Position numbers and translations under genes: made by a program. DNA of 34,576 bases, taken from NCBI GenBank assembly GCA_026986155.1, contig JALSPC010000117.1:1-34576 (forward strand), given 5' to 3'. This DNA comes from a bacterium. GTDB taxonomy: Bacteria > Desulfobacterota > S145-22. How positions within the stretch are numbered: the first letter of the stretch is position 1; every line of letters begins with the position of its first letter. Positions 1 to 7,789 of the stretch are shown here, piece after piece. Under the pieces are notes generated by a model. The model was not told the DNA's origin. It did not search any database and worked only from the letters and a program-made list of their open reading frames with translations.

Positions 1-1631
1 GATGAATACCTCCACAGACTGGATGCAAGGGCCATGGTGTGGGTGGAAATCACATAACGGTTTATTCCGTGTTCGGTTGAGCCTTGCTTTTCTGCCCACT
101 TAGTGAAAATCCGTGGCCAGAACCGTTTCAAAGAGCACAAGGCACAGAGATGCTCTCCTTTCTTTATGAATGAAAACCCTTTCTTCTCTCTAACGCGGTT
201 CCATATTGTCTCTCCGCGCTGGCCGGGCGTCTGGTCCAGAGTAGTTTCATCGTCGGTTAGCCATTCACGTTCGCCACAGACCGAGCATCTATAACCTTGA
301 TCTCCCTCTCCACCGAAGGGCCGAGCCATCTTGGCCGCAGCGTGGAGTCGCTCAGAAAGCTCGTATAAACCGGGATAAACTACCCCTGGATTCGGGGTGA
401 AAAACGGTGCCCCATCTAACTCTATCTCCTTTTTGACCAGGGCAGCAGCCTTACCATCAAGATATTTCCCATTGCTTCCCAGTTGATTGAGTGCCTCTAC
501 CAGTGGGGTGTCATCAAGCTCACCCTCTTTACCTTGAGCAAGCCTCCAAGGGACAATAGCCCAGTTGACCTCTGGAAACCCAGCAAGTTGCCGCTCAACC
601 TGTTCCTTTGCAACCTCATTTTCAGAAAGCTCTATCTCATCTAACACCTCGTCCATCCGGTTGCGAATCCATCTGCGGGTCTGTTGTTCAATCTCGCCCG
701 CCAAGTACTCTGCGTCTCCAGCCGGAATCAGGGCTAAAAAGCGATTGGGAAGCGCCGCGGCGAACAACGGATTTCGATCAGATCCCCCCTTGGGATAGGA
801 TGCTCCTTCAGGCCAGACCTCTTTTAAGCAGGCTTCATTGCGAAGCCATACATCTACCAACGGGACCCCGTGAAGACTGGGGAATAGGACTGCATCAGGC
901 CCATATCTATCACAGATCACCTTCATTCCCTGCCATGAGAGGGTGGATAGAAGATGGGAGCCGGCCCATAAATCCGAGACAGAGCGAGCCTGAGCTATAA
1001 ATCCTTGAACAGGACCGAAGCTTACCAGAAGAAGGGCCGCCCCCTTGTCCGATCCTGCTTCAAGGGCGCCGGCAAATGCACTTGCAAGGCCAAGATGCTC
1101 CCAGATGGAGTGATCAGGGCTCCTGGTATCTGCTGGAAGCTGTTCCCATAATACACCTAGATCAGGGGCTGGAGGAACCTTGCCAAAACGCCAAAAGGCG
1201 AGAAAAGTGCATCGCCAATCAATGCCGCCACTGCCATCATTTACAATGAAATTGTTGAAGTGGTCGAAATTCAAGGCCTCTATGGCATGTGGAGAGGCAT
1301 CTTCCCGGTCACTAACAAGCTGTTCCACCTGAAAATATTGCCCTGTCAGCGGATGAATAAGCGCGGGCTCTTTTGTGAAAACCACCTTGCCCCGTATGGA
1401 CATGGGCAAAAATGGTCTGTCTGCCGCCGATGCCCAATGATCAGCCTCCTTCACCACTGAATCGAGCTCTTCAAGCACAGACAAATTCTCATCATCTCCA
1501 AAAATGGCTCGGCGCAATTCCCTAACGGAACCTTTCTCATGTGCCATGCCACGCATGAGAATAAGGGCCTTTGAAGCGGGATCATGGATATAGGCGGCAA
1601 GCTTGGCCTGCCAGACTCTTTGCTCTTTCAT
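1..1631 (-). CDS. cmr2: Cas10/Cmr2, type III-B CRISPR effector large subunit (partial, runs off window)
   Basis: This is the N-terminal ~543 residues of a Cas10 of the Cmr type; the frame is open from an ATG at 1631 to the window edge. Cas10 is the large subunit of the RNA-guided Cmr complex; in active systems its HD domain cuts DNA and its palm domain makes cyclic oligoadenylate. Seen here: an N-terminal His16-Asp17-Pro signature, the Cmr2 signature FGPVQGFIAQAR followed by DLWAGSHLL (residues 205-228), and a zinc-finger pattern with Cys449/Cys452 and Cys496/Cys499. The catalytic GGDD palm lies beyond the window and cannot be checked. The start is supported by AGGAGG about 6 nt upstream and by a 4-nt ATGA overlap with the stop of cmr1, suggesting translational coupling. 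Assignment to the Cmr2 family is firm; completeness is unknown. Confidence 0.93.
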   Translation of the reverse strand, partial: MKEQRVWQAKLAAYIHDPASKALILMRGMAHEKGSVRELRRAIFGDDENLSVLEELDSVVKEADHWASAADRPFLPMSIRGKVVFTKEPALIHPLTGQYFQVEQLVSDREDASPHAIEALNFDHFNNFIVNDGSGGIDWRCTFLAFWRFGKVPPAPDLGVLWEQLPADTRSPDHSIWEHLGLASAFAGALEAGSDKGAALLLVSFGPVQGFIAQARSVSDLWAGSHLLSTLSWQGMKVICDRYGPDAVLFPSLHGVPLVDVWLRNEACLKEVWPEGASYPKGGSDRNPLFAAALPNRFLALIPAGDAEYLAGEIEQQTRRWIRNRMDEVLDEIELSENEVAKEQVERQLAGFPEVNWAIVPWRLAQGKEGELDDTPLVEALNQLGSNGKYLDGKAAALVKKEIELDGAPFFTPNPGVVYPGLYELSERLHAAAKMARPFGGEGDQGYRCSVCGEREWLTDDETTLDQTPGQRGETIWNRVREKKGFSFIKKGEHLCALCSLKRFWPRIFTKWAEKQGSTEHGINRYVISTHTMALASSLWRYS

Positions 1632-2749
1632 CGCTGACCTCCTACCTGGCTCCGGTGGAGAGTTATTTTGTCAAGCTCAGGCTTTAACTTATTTCGGCGA
1701 TTGGTGTTGTTTATCATTGCGTAGTGCCTCTGGTTAGAAGGCCTGCTCAGTTCGTCCAGGAGGTGGTGCACTGTTTGCCATACGCTTACCAGGGTGTTCA
1801 TGTTAGGCGAAAAACCATTTGGAGGTCTGCACGGCATGTGAAAGATCAGCCCTTTCAGTTGATTGTCTCTTGTGCGTTTGACAGTGAAACGCAGGGTATT
1901 GGGAAGGCGACCGCTTTTATTATTTTCCCATGAAAAAACTTTGTGTCTTGTAACTGGATAGGCAAGCCAGTGCCTCGGCTCTGGATTCTGGGTGCCCCCA
2001 TGCTGGAACATAAACTGCGTCCTTACCCCCACTTTGATAATGGCAAGATCGCGTATGACATCCTGCCAATTGTTACGGGGCGCTGTGCACCATATAAGTG
2101 GGCCTTTGTCGTCTTGGCCAATAGCATGGGGCCAATCTAATTGCAAAGCCTCTTCCCAGCTGCGGAGAAACTGGCTCAAATTGTTGTTGAATTCCGGTGT
2201 ATCTTCTTCTGGTATAAGCTCATACGCCCCCCAGCCGTTTCGAGAACGCCCCCCCACCGAGCCGAAGCAGCGCATCAGGAATAGTACTGCCTTGATGTAC
2301 TCTGAGTAGCGCTCACGCTCAGGAAAACGCAAAGACAAAACGGCCTCTTCACCTGGGCTAATGGCAGGAACCGTTTCGTAAGCCTTATTGCTAACAGGCC
2401 CATAGGCAAGGTAAAGGGCAGGGTCAATCGGGAATTTTACTTCTGGATGTTTAATCTTACCTCCACCTGGGTTCCAAGAGGTCAGCCCTCCCCTTTTCCA
2501 CTTTGACAACCGCACCTGAACAAGACTCTTGGTAGCCCCTTCCTGCAACCATGCATTTCCAAATAGCATGCCTTCCGCCCGACGCATCTCTTGGACCTTG
2601 GCATCAAATTTATTGTCGGCTGCATGCACTACACGCCACCAATAGCGAAGCTCGGCCTTGAAAGGTGGTGTGCGCCATTGGCCCCTCTTATTGGCGTCAC
2701 CGAGAAAGGCAGGGGTGATGAACCTGACTTTGTATCTCAAGGTTTTCAT
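1628..2749 (-). CDS. cmr1: Cmr1, type III-B RAMP protein
   Basis: A 373-residue RAMP (Cas7-fold) protein. In Cmr complexes Cmr1 sits at the end of the backbone and contributes to binding target RNA. The sequence shows the Cmr1 N-terminal pattern ITPAFLGDAN (residues 11-20) followed by PPFKAELRYWWRVV (28-41), which corresponds to the family's F/L-G-G then K-x-x-LR-x-W-W-R signature, and a RAMP glycine-rich loop GSVGGRSRNGWG (163-174). Its ATG overlaps the stop of the CARF-HEPN gene by 4 nt, with GGGAGGTCAAA as ribosome site, and its own stop overlaps cmr2 by 4 nt. The remaining Cmr subunits (Cmr3-Cmr6) are not in view and would be expected beyond cmr2, to the left. Confidence 0.9.
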   Translation of the reverse strand: MKTLRYKVRFITPAFLGDANKRGQWRTPPFKAELRYWWRVVHAADNKFDAKVQEMRRAEGMLFGNAWLQEGATKSLVQVRLSKWKRGGLTSWNPGGGKIKHPEVKFPIDPALYLAYGPVSNKAYETVPAISPGEEAVLSLRFPERERYSEYIKAVLFLMRCFGSVGGRSRNGWGAYELIPEEDTPEFNNNLSQFLRSWEEALQLDWPHAIGQDDKGPLIWCTAPRNNWQDVIRDLAIIKVGVRTQFMFQHGGTQNPEPRHWLAYPVTRHKVFSWENNKSGRLPNTLRFTVKRTRDNQLKGLIFHMPCRPPNGFSPNMNTLVSVWQTVHHLLDELSRPSNQRHYAMINNTNRRNKLKPELDKITLHRSQVGGQR

Positions 2750-4083
2750 TTTGACCTCCCTCTACCGTTAAGGGCTCGCTCGCCCGAATCCTCTGTATTT
2801 TCAGGCAAATCCCTTTCCGCCACATCGCCAAGGATATTCTCCACATCTCTGAAAGAGTCTGCCAACGTCTTTGAGAGTTTTTCGGCACCACGAGCCCTCT
2901 TGTCCACCTCAGTAAGAACCCCCCCGTGGTTGATGTCGTTTCTGGCCTTGCTCAGCTGATCGAATATCGGTGCCAACTTCTCAACTAAAGCGTCCGCATG
3001 GATCCTTTTGACCAGGCCCACTCGCTCTTGCAGTGCATTATCCCACTTATCCAAGGAGCTATTCTTATTCTTCACGTGGATTGCACCGGAGATCAGTTCC
3101 CGGTCTTTCAGCTTGCCCCAGTCCAACCCGAACATCTCGGCAAGAATGGTGATTATCCCCTCTTGCAGCATGGTAAGTCCCTGCTGGACCAGGCCGTGCG
3201 TGATACACCATCTGACCGCCTCGAGGCAGTTTTCGACATCATCATGAGCAAAAGATCCGGTTTTCTCTTTTATTCGATCAAGCAAAGGCCGGAAGAGCGG
3301 CGGCACATCGGGTTCCTCGCACCCCCCGAGCCGCTGCCCGATGTTGGCAAAGGATTTTCCCTTAACGATCTCTGCACCTCGACATGTTGTGATCTGCCAC
3401 CCGATAGAGTCGAGGCTCTTACCTATATCACGCCATATCTTTGCTTCATCATCATTCCCCTTGCTTGTAGCCAGGCGAACCTTAGCCTCGCTAAACAGGA
3501 GTTCTGCTATGCCCGTGGGATTTCCGTGGCGTACGAACTCCTGCACAGCAGAGGTCCATTCGAGGAGCGTCGCAAAGCTGGTGAGGTCGAATATGGGGGC
3601 ATTGTTGCTACCATCTCGGGCATCAAAGGCACCGTAATAGATCCCCTCTATCTCTATTTCTTTCATCATGCGGGCGTATTGCAAAAGCACCATGCACAAC
3701 ATGGGTAACGAGCGAAAACCGTGGGTGATGTCGAAGATAACCCGGTCGCCCCGCTCAAATTGTTTAACCACGATGGAAAAGATCTGCCACAGCCCCTCCT
3801 CGGAAGAGCCATCAGGGATGGACACACCCTCTATACCGGCCTCTATGCCTGTCTGGCCAAGCCTCTCAATCAACACAGGCCAGTTTTTGCTTCTGGCCTC
3901 TTTTGTGAGAAAGACGAAGATCCTGTCAGTCTCGCAATAGTCACGGCACAGCAGACGGACCAAGGCCTCTTGAACGAACTGAACTTTGGTCACCTTATGT
4001 TTGGTATCCAGGATATAGTTGCACATAGAATATGTGCTTATGCCCAAAAAGGTTATAAAAACTCTACGATTTCCCATCACCAT
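2746..4083 (-). CDS. CARF-HEPN CRISPR-associated ribonuclease, Csx1/Csx2-like (DxTHG motif)
   Basis: A 445-residue protein of the CRISPR-associated DxTHG-motif family. Proteins of this kind bind cyclic oligoadenylate made by Cas10 through an N-terminal CARF domain and then cut RNA with a C-terminal HEPN domain. Seen: the N-terminal strand VFITFLGISTYS typical of the family, the CARF motif DITHGFRSLP (residues 118-127), and a HEPN R-x4-H motif (Arg381 to His386, in KARNDINHGG). Translation may start at the third codon (ATG at 4077), which sits better behind the GGAG at 4084-4087 than the first ATG does. The 4-nt ATGA overlap with cmr1 ties it to the effector genes. Which ring-size messenger it responds to cannot be read from the sequence. 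Confidence 0.87.
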   Translation of the reverse strand: MVMGNRRVFITFLGISTYSMCNYILDTKHKVTKVQFVQEALVRLLCRDYCETDRIFVFLTKEARSKNWPVLIERLGQTGIEAGIEGVSIPDGSSEEGLWQIFSIVVKQFERGDRVIFDITHGFRSLPMLCMVLLQYARMMKEIEIEGIYYGAFDARDGSNNAPIFDLTSFATLLEWTSAVQEFVRHGNPTGIAELLFSEAKVRLATSKGNDDEAKIWRDIGKSLDSIGWQITTCRGAEIVKGKSFANIGQRLGGCEEPDVPPLFRPLLDRIKEKTGSFAHDDVENCLEAVRWCITHGLVQQGLTMLQEGIITILAEMFGLDWGKLKDRELISGAIHVKNKNSSLDKWDNALQERVGLVKRIHADALVEKLAPIFDQLSKARNDINHGGVLTEVDKRARGAEKLSKTLADSFRDVENILGDVAERDLPENTEDSGERALNGRGRSK

Positions 4084-4092
4084 CTCCAGTCT

Positions 4093-4254
4093 TTAAAAGA
4101 TGTTTATTGCAGATACCTCCTTTATCCAAGCGGTATTGGCTCTAATTTGTATGCGCGAAATATCACGGCAAGCATGACAAACGACGAATACGCCAACGTC
4201 GTGCAGAAGCGCGGCGAGGATAACCCTTTTGATTTCGGGGGAGTAGGAGGTCAT
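4093..4254 (-). pseudogene. Short ORF with Cas10-like HD motif, probable truncated remnant
   Basis: A 53-codon ORF at the head of the Cmr operon, read from an ATG at 4254 behind a good AAGGAG site. Its N-terminal part, EIKRVILAALLHDVG, closely resembles the first HD-domain helix of Csm1-type Cas10 and other HD phosphohydrolases (LAALLHDIGK). The similarity then stops and the rest, through the stop at 4093, matches nothing I recognise. I saw no continuation of an HD domain in the other two frames before the next gene. The simplest reading is the 5' stub of a lost cas10 or HD-nuclease gene; a real small protein or leader peptide is the alternative. The CARF-HEPN gene begins 9 nt after the stop. 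Confidence 0.4.
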
Positions 4255-4299
4255 AGGCAACTCCTTTTTGAATGAGGCAAACAATAAATGCTCTCTAAA

Positions 4300-4328
4300 T
4301 GATTAACGTATTTTTGTTATTGTGTCAA
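4300..4328 (-). promoter_or_regulatory. Candidate sigma-70 promoter of the Cmr operon
   Basis: On the minus strand a perfect TTGACA (4323-4328) is followed after 17 nt by TAATCA (4300-4305). It lies in an AT-rich gap 46 nt upstream of the small HD ORF. The -35 box and spacing are good; the -10 box is poor. Confidence 0.35.
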
Positions 4329-4406
4329 ATCTTCCAATGGAACCGTTTGTATATGCGCGCAAATCGGGCATTTTGATTGTCGCGGATATTTTTTGATTAA
4401 AATTTT

Positions 4407-4435
4407 TTGCCAGAGCAAATATAAACCGATAAACT
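4407..4435 (+). promoter_or_regulatory. Candidate promoter of the toxin-antitoxin pair
   Basis: TTGCCA (4407-4412), a 17-nt spacer and TAAACT (4430-4435) lie at the edge of the AT-rich gap, about 140 nt upstream of the antitoxin ATG. The match is moderate. No clear inverted-repeat operator was found nearby. Confidence 0.3.
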
Positions 4436-4576
4436 ATCATGAACGCGAGCGCGGCGGTGGACCTGTTCATTTGCGGGCAACGCGGGGAATGTTTCAGTCC
4501 GGGTCGCCTTTTTTATCCCGTCTCAATTTTCTTGAAATATGGCCGCGTCTTGGCTAAAGTAGGGGCGGGAGGCACG

Positions 4577-4867
4577 ATGAAAAAGACAACAACCGTCCGG
4601 GCCGTGATCGACCCGGAAAAGAAGCGGCGGGCCGGCGAGATCCTCGCGCAGCTCGGCTTGAATCATTCGCAGGCCATCAATATCTTTTACAGCCTGGTAA
4701 TCGAGAACAACGGGCTTCCCTTCCCCGTGCGGCTACCCGGCGGGGGCGAAAAAGGCGCCCGGGGAAAGGGGCAGCCGACATCCCCCGCGCTCGACCCGGA
4801 AATCCTGGCGCACCTGAGAAAAAGCGTTCGGATCAACCTGCGCCTCGCGAAGGGGATGACGGAATGA
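4577..4867 (+). CDS. RelB/DinJ-family antitoxin
   Basis: A 96-residue protein whose first 50 residues follow the RelB/DinJ pattern: a short basic strand (KKTTTVRAVID) for ribbon-helix-helix DNA binding, then an amphipathic helix ending in LGLNHSQAINIFYSLVIE and the NGLPFPVRLP segment. RelB-type antitoxins neutralise their toxin with the C-terminal half and repress their own operon. The start is taken at 4577, behind GGGAGG. The frame is open further upstream, but that extension has no family similarity. The stop overlaps the next ATG by 4 nt (ATGA), as in true toxin-antitoxin pairs. Unusually, the partner is Doc-like rather than a RelE/YafQ-type toxin. Confidence 0.82.
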   Translation: MKKTTTVRAVIDPEKKRRAGEILAQLGLNHSQAINIFYSLVIENNGLPFPVRLPGGGEKGARGKGQPTSPALDPEILAHLRKSVRINLRLAKGMTE

Positions 4868-5241
4868 GGCGGCTGACGGCCGGGGATATCACGGGGATTC
4901 ACGCCTTCCTGGCGGAGGAGTTCGGTGGGGAGGGGAAGCCGCGGGACGCGGCAGCCCTCGCGCGGCTCACGCGCGACTTGGCGGCTGAAGGCGGGGACGA
5001 TCTCCACGAAGCCGCCGCCAGGCTGATGGCCGGGATCGTCCAGTCCGCCCCTTTCACGGAGGGAAACGCCCGGACCGCCTTCTTCGCGGCGGATGTCTTT
5101 CTCAGAATGAACGGGGTCTACCTTAGGTGCGACAACGTCCTGGCGCTGCGGTTCTTCTCCGCCCTGCTCGAGGAAGGGGCCTTTACCGCCGAGATCCTCC
5201 TGCCCTGGATACGGGCCAACGCCGAAAGGCTGAGCCCATAG
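4864..5241 (+). CDS. Doc-like (death-on-curing, Fic-fold) toxin with altered active-site motif
   Basis: A 125-residue protein of the size and layout of Doc. Active Doc toxins phosphorylate elongation factor Tu and stop translation, using the motif H-x-F-x-x-x-N-K-R. Here the matching segment is SAPFTEGNARTAFFAADVFLRMNG: the scaffold (F, GN, R-T-A, then FLR-x-NG) is kept, but the catalytic His is Ala and the Lys after Asn is Ala. Substitution at that His abolishes toxicity in phage P1 Doc, so this protein may be inactive or may have a different role. It is translationally coupled to the RelB-like antitoxin. The stop is 13 nt before pyrF, so it may also be read through into the housekeeping genes. 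Confidence 0.75.
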   Translation: MRRLTAGDITGIHAFLAEEFGGEGKPRDAAALARLTRDLAAEGGDDLHEAAARLMAGIVQSAPFTEGNARTAFFAADVFLRMNGVYLRCDNVLALRFFSALLEEGAFTAEILLPWIRANAERLSP

Positions 5242-5254
5242 GAGACGAGAGGCG

Positions 5255-6007
5255 ATGAACGACGAGATCCATGCCGGAAAGGTCCGGCGTTTCGGCCCGG
5301 CCCTGGCCGTGGCCCTGGACGTGACCACCCTCGCGGAGGCGGAGGCGATCGTGACGCGCCTTCCCGCCGGGGAGGTGATGTTCAAGGTGGGAAAACAGCT
5401 CTTCGTGGCCCAGGGACCCGCGGCGGTGTCCATGATCCGCGGGCACGGGGGGAGCGCCCTGCTCGACCTGAAGTTCTTCGATATTCCCCACACCGTGGAG
5501 CGGGCCGTGGCGGAGGCCACCCGCCTGGGCGTCTGGGGAATGACGCTCCACGCACTGGGGGGCGGCCGGATGCTCGCGGCGGCCCGGAAGGCGGCGGACG
5601 CCGCGGCGGCTGAGTTGGGGATTCCGGCGCCCGTCCTCTTCGCCGTGACCATCCCCACCAGCATGGATGCCGCGACTTTGAAGGAGATAGGCATCACGAC
5701 GCCCCTGGAGGTGAGCGTCCTGCACCTGGCCGACCTGGCCCTCAAGGCCGGGGCGGACGGCATCGTGGCCTCCCCCCTGGAGGCCGCCGTCCTGAGGAAG
5801 GCGCTGGGCAACGATTTTCTCATCATGACGCCCGGTATCCGGACGTCCCCCCAGCCGGACGACGACCAGAAACGCGTGGCGACTCCCCTGGAGGCCGTTT
5901 CCGCAGGGGCGGATCTCCTCGTCATGGGCCGTTCCATCCTGAGAACCCCCGACCCGGCGGCGGCGGTGAGGGAGGTCCTGGCACAGCTGGGAAATTCCAT
6001 GTCATGA
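5255..6007 (+). CDS. pyrF: Orotidine 5'-phosphate decarboxylase
   Basis: A 250-residue enzyme that removes CO2 from OMP to give UMP, the last step of pyrimidine synthesis, in the cytosol. The TIM-barrel signatures are all present: ALDV at the first strand (Asp22), Lys44, the catalytic D-x-K-x-x-D tetrad segment LLDLKFFDIPHTV (Asp71, Lys73, Asp76), GVWGMTLHALGG, and the phosphate-binding end PGIRTSPQPDDDQKR followed by a GADLLVMGRSI strand. Its length is normal for the bacterial short form. A GAGAGG site precedes the ATG. Its stop overlaps the rlmB start by 4 nt, making an operon. Confidence 0.96.
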   Translation: MNDEIHAGKVRRFGPALAVALDVTTLAEAEAIVTRLPAGEVMFKVGKQLFVAQGPAAVSMIRGHGGSALLDLKFFDIPHTVERAVAEATRLGVWGMTLHALGGGRMLAAARKAADAAAAELGIPAPVLFAVTIPTSMDAATLKEIGITTPLEVSVLHLADLALKAGADGIVASPLEAAVLRKALGNDFLIMTPGIRTSPQPDDDQKRVATPLEAVSAGADLLVMGRSILRTPDPAAAVREVLAQLGNSMS

Positions 6008-6756
6008 ACCTGGTGGCGGGTATCCATCCCGTTGAAATCCTCCTCGACGAGGCCCCCGCGCGCGTCAAGGCCCTTTACGTTCTTCCCCGGAAGAAACCCT
6101 CCCTGCGCGTCGCCGCCCTGATGGAGAAGGCGCGGGCCCTCGGGATCCCCGTGACCGCGGTGCCCCCCGACAAGGCCCCTTCCCTCGGAATCCCCCACCA
6201 GGGGGTCTGGGCGCGGGTGGCCGACTTCGCCTACACTCCCCTCGACGCGTGGCTGGCGGGGGAGATAGGCCGGGTGTCCTCCACCCTGCTCATCCTCGAC
6301 GGCATCACCGATCCCCGCAACCTGGGCGCGATTCTCCGGAGCGCCGCCTGCCTCGGGTGCCGGGGCGTGCTTCTTCCCAGGGACCGGAGCGCCGCGGTCA
6401 CGCCGGCCGCGTGGAAGGCCTCGGCGGGCGCGGCCGGGGTCCTGCCCGTCATCCGGGAGACCAACCTGGCCCGCTGTATCCGGCGGCTGAAGAAGGAGGG
6501 ATTCTGGATCTTCGGGACCCACGTGGCGGAGGGGATTCCCCTCCCGGAGGCGCCCTGGGCTGAAAGGTCGGCCATCGTCCTGGGAAGCGAGGGAAAGGGC
6601 GTGCGTCCCCTGCTGCGCTCCCTCTGCGATATGCTCCTCGTCATCCCCATGACGGGGCCCGTGACGTCCTTGAATGTCTCGGTCGCGGCGGGTATAGTTC
6701 TCTATGAAAGGATACGGGGCGGTGATACACCCCGGGGGAGGGACGAGATTGCTTAA
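6004..6756 (+). CDS. rlmB: 23S rRNA (guanosine-2'-O-)-methyltransferase, RlmB-like SpoU family
   Basis: A 250-residue TrmH/SpoU-family RNA methyltransferase. It has the N-terminal substrate-binding domain starting at the typical LVAGIHPVEILL, then the three SpoU motifs of the knotted SAM-binding domain: LDGITDPRNLGAILRSA, LGSEGKGVRPLL, and IPMTGPVTSLNVSVAAGIVLYE. RlmB methylates G2251 of 23S rRNA, but other SpoU members modify other positions, so the exact target is inferred from overall layout. It is coupled to pyrF by an ATGA overlap and followed directly by the HAD-like gene. Confidence 0.9.
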   Translation: MNLVAGIHPVEILLDEAPARVKALYVLPRKKPSLRVAALMEKARALGIPVTAVPPDKAPSLGIPHQGVWARVADFAYTPLDAWLAGEIGRVSSTLLILDGITDPRNLGAILRSAACLGCRGVLLPRDRSAAVTPAAWKASAGAAGVLPVIRETNLARCIRRLKKEGFWIFGTHVAEGIPLPEAPWAERSAIVLGSEGKGVRPLLRSLCDMLLVIPMTGPVTSLNVSVAAGIVLYERIRGGDTPRGRDEIA

Positions 6757-6757
6757 A

Positions 6758-7216
6758 ATGGAGATACCGGGACGGGAACCCCTCGAGGTAACCGACCTGG
6801 TCCTCGATTTCAACGGAACTATCGCGAAGGACGGGCGCGTTCACAACAAGGTGAAGGACGCCCTCTGCCTGCTCGGGCGTAAGGTGACGATCCATGTGCT
6901 CACGGCCGATACCCGGGGAAACGTGGCCGAGGCGACCCAACGTCTCCCCGTGGTCATCCAGCGGCTCGCGGGGGAGAACACGGCCGAGGAAAAGGCGGCC
7001 TTCGTCCGCTCCCTCGGCGGGCGCGTGGTGGCGCTTGGAAATGGTTTCAACGACCGCCTCATGCTCAAGGAGGCCCGACTGGGGCTGTGCGTGCTGGGGG
7101 AAGAGGGCGCGGCCGTGGAGGCCCTTCTCGCCGCCGACGCGGTCTTCACCTCCGCCCTGGACGCCCTGCGCTTCATCCTGAAACCCCTTCGGCACCGCGC
7201 CACCCTTCGGGCCTGA
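6758..7216 (+). CDS. HAD-like soluble P-type ATPase homologue (COG4087 type)
   Basis: A ~152-residue HAD-superfamily protein like the stand-alone phosphorylation domain of P-type ATPases. Motif I is LVLDFNGTIAKDG, the DFNGT variant rather than DxDGT, and motif IV is LGNGFNDRLML; there is no membrane segment. The frame is open from 6704, inside rlmB, but homologues begin at an xEIPGR segment, so the ATG at 6758 (two nt after the rlmB stop) is preferred although its ribosome site is distant. It likely hydrolyses a phosphate ester or ATP; the substrate is unknown. The gene lies between rlmB and the pyruvate-kinase-like gene. Confidence 0.75.
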   Translation: MEIPGREPLEVTDLVLDFNGTIAKDGRVHNKVKDALCLLGRKVTIHVLTADTRGNVAEATQRLPVVIQRLAGENTAEEKAAFVRSLGGRVVALGNGFNDRLMLKEARLGLCVLGEEGAAVEALLAADAVFTSALDALRFILKPLRHRATLRA

Positions 7217-7230
7217 AAGGAGGAAAAGCC

Positions 7231-7788
7231 ATGACCATGTTATTCGAAAGGCCGGGACCGGCAAACACGGAAAAGACCCTGAGCGCCGCCATCCAGGAGG
7301 CGAAGGAACGGGGCATCACCCACCTGGTGGTGGCCTCCACCTTCGGGGATACGGGGGTTCTGTGCGCTCGAATGATCCAGGGAAAGGGCCTGCAACTCGT
7401 CGTCGTGGCCCACAACACCGGCTTCAAGGCGGCGGGCGTCCAGGAGTTCGATCCGGAAAAGAAACGGGAGATCGAATCCCTCGGCGGAACGGTCCTCTTC
7501 GGCACGATGGTGCTGAGAAGCCTCGGCACCGCCATCCGGGGCAAGCTCGGCGGCAGCGAGCAGGACCTGGTGGCCCATACCCTGCGCATCCTCGGGCAGG
7601 GGGTCAAGGTCTGCGCGGAGATCGCCGCCATGGCCGCGGACGCGGGCCTGGTTCCCATGGAGGACATCATCGCCATCGCCGGGACCGGGCGGGGCGCCGA
7701 CACCGCCGCCGTCATCCATCCCCAGCCTTCCAACATGTTTTTCGACATGAAGATCCGGGATCTCATCGCGAAACCTTTCGGATTCTGA
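7231..7788 (+). CDS. Stand-alone pyruvate kinase C-terminal (alpha/beta) domain protein
   Basis: A 185-residue protein made only of the PK_C fold, which in pyruvate kinase is the allosteric C-terminal domain. It opens with the typical GPANTEKTLSAAIQEAKERG helix, then ITHLVVASTFGDTGVLCA, VVVAHNTGF, and a glycine-rich IAGTGRGADTAAVI segment. The catalytic barrel is absent. The ATG at 7231 has an excellent AAAGGAGG site 8 nt upstream; the frame also extends upstream inside the HAD gene, but without similarity. Homologues occur in anaerobic bacteria and archaea with no settled function; binding a phosphorylated ligand is the reasonable guess. Its stop almost touches the next ATG. Confidence 0.8.
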   Translation: MTMLFERPGPANTEKTLSAAIQEAKERGITHLVVASTFGDTGVLCARMIQGKGLQLVVVAHNTGFKAAGVQEFDPEKKREIESLGGTVLFGTMVLRSLGTAIRGKLGGSEQDLVAHTLRILGQGVKVCAEIAAMAADAGLVPMEDIIAIAGTGRGADTAAVIHPQPSNMFFDMKIRDLIAKPFGF

Positions 7789-7789
7789 A

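Noticed and set aside
4492-4545. GTTTCAGTCC followed by a T-rich stretch, resembling the start of some type III CRISPR repeats
   Set aside because: It occurs once, without a second copy or regular spacing, so no array can be claimed.
4439-4576. N-terminal extension of the RelB-like antitoxin from an ATG at 4439
   Set aside because: The extra 46 residues are unlike the family, and the ATG at 4577 has a GGGAGG ribosome site.
4687-6813. A 708-codon open frame on the minus strand opposite the toxin, pyrF and rlmB
   Set aside because: It runs antisense through genes with clear family motifs and is rich in Arg, Gly and Pro, as expected from GC-rich codon bias; no recognisable domain.
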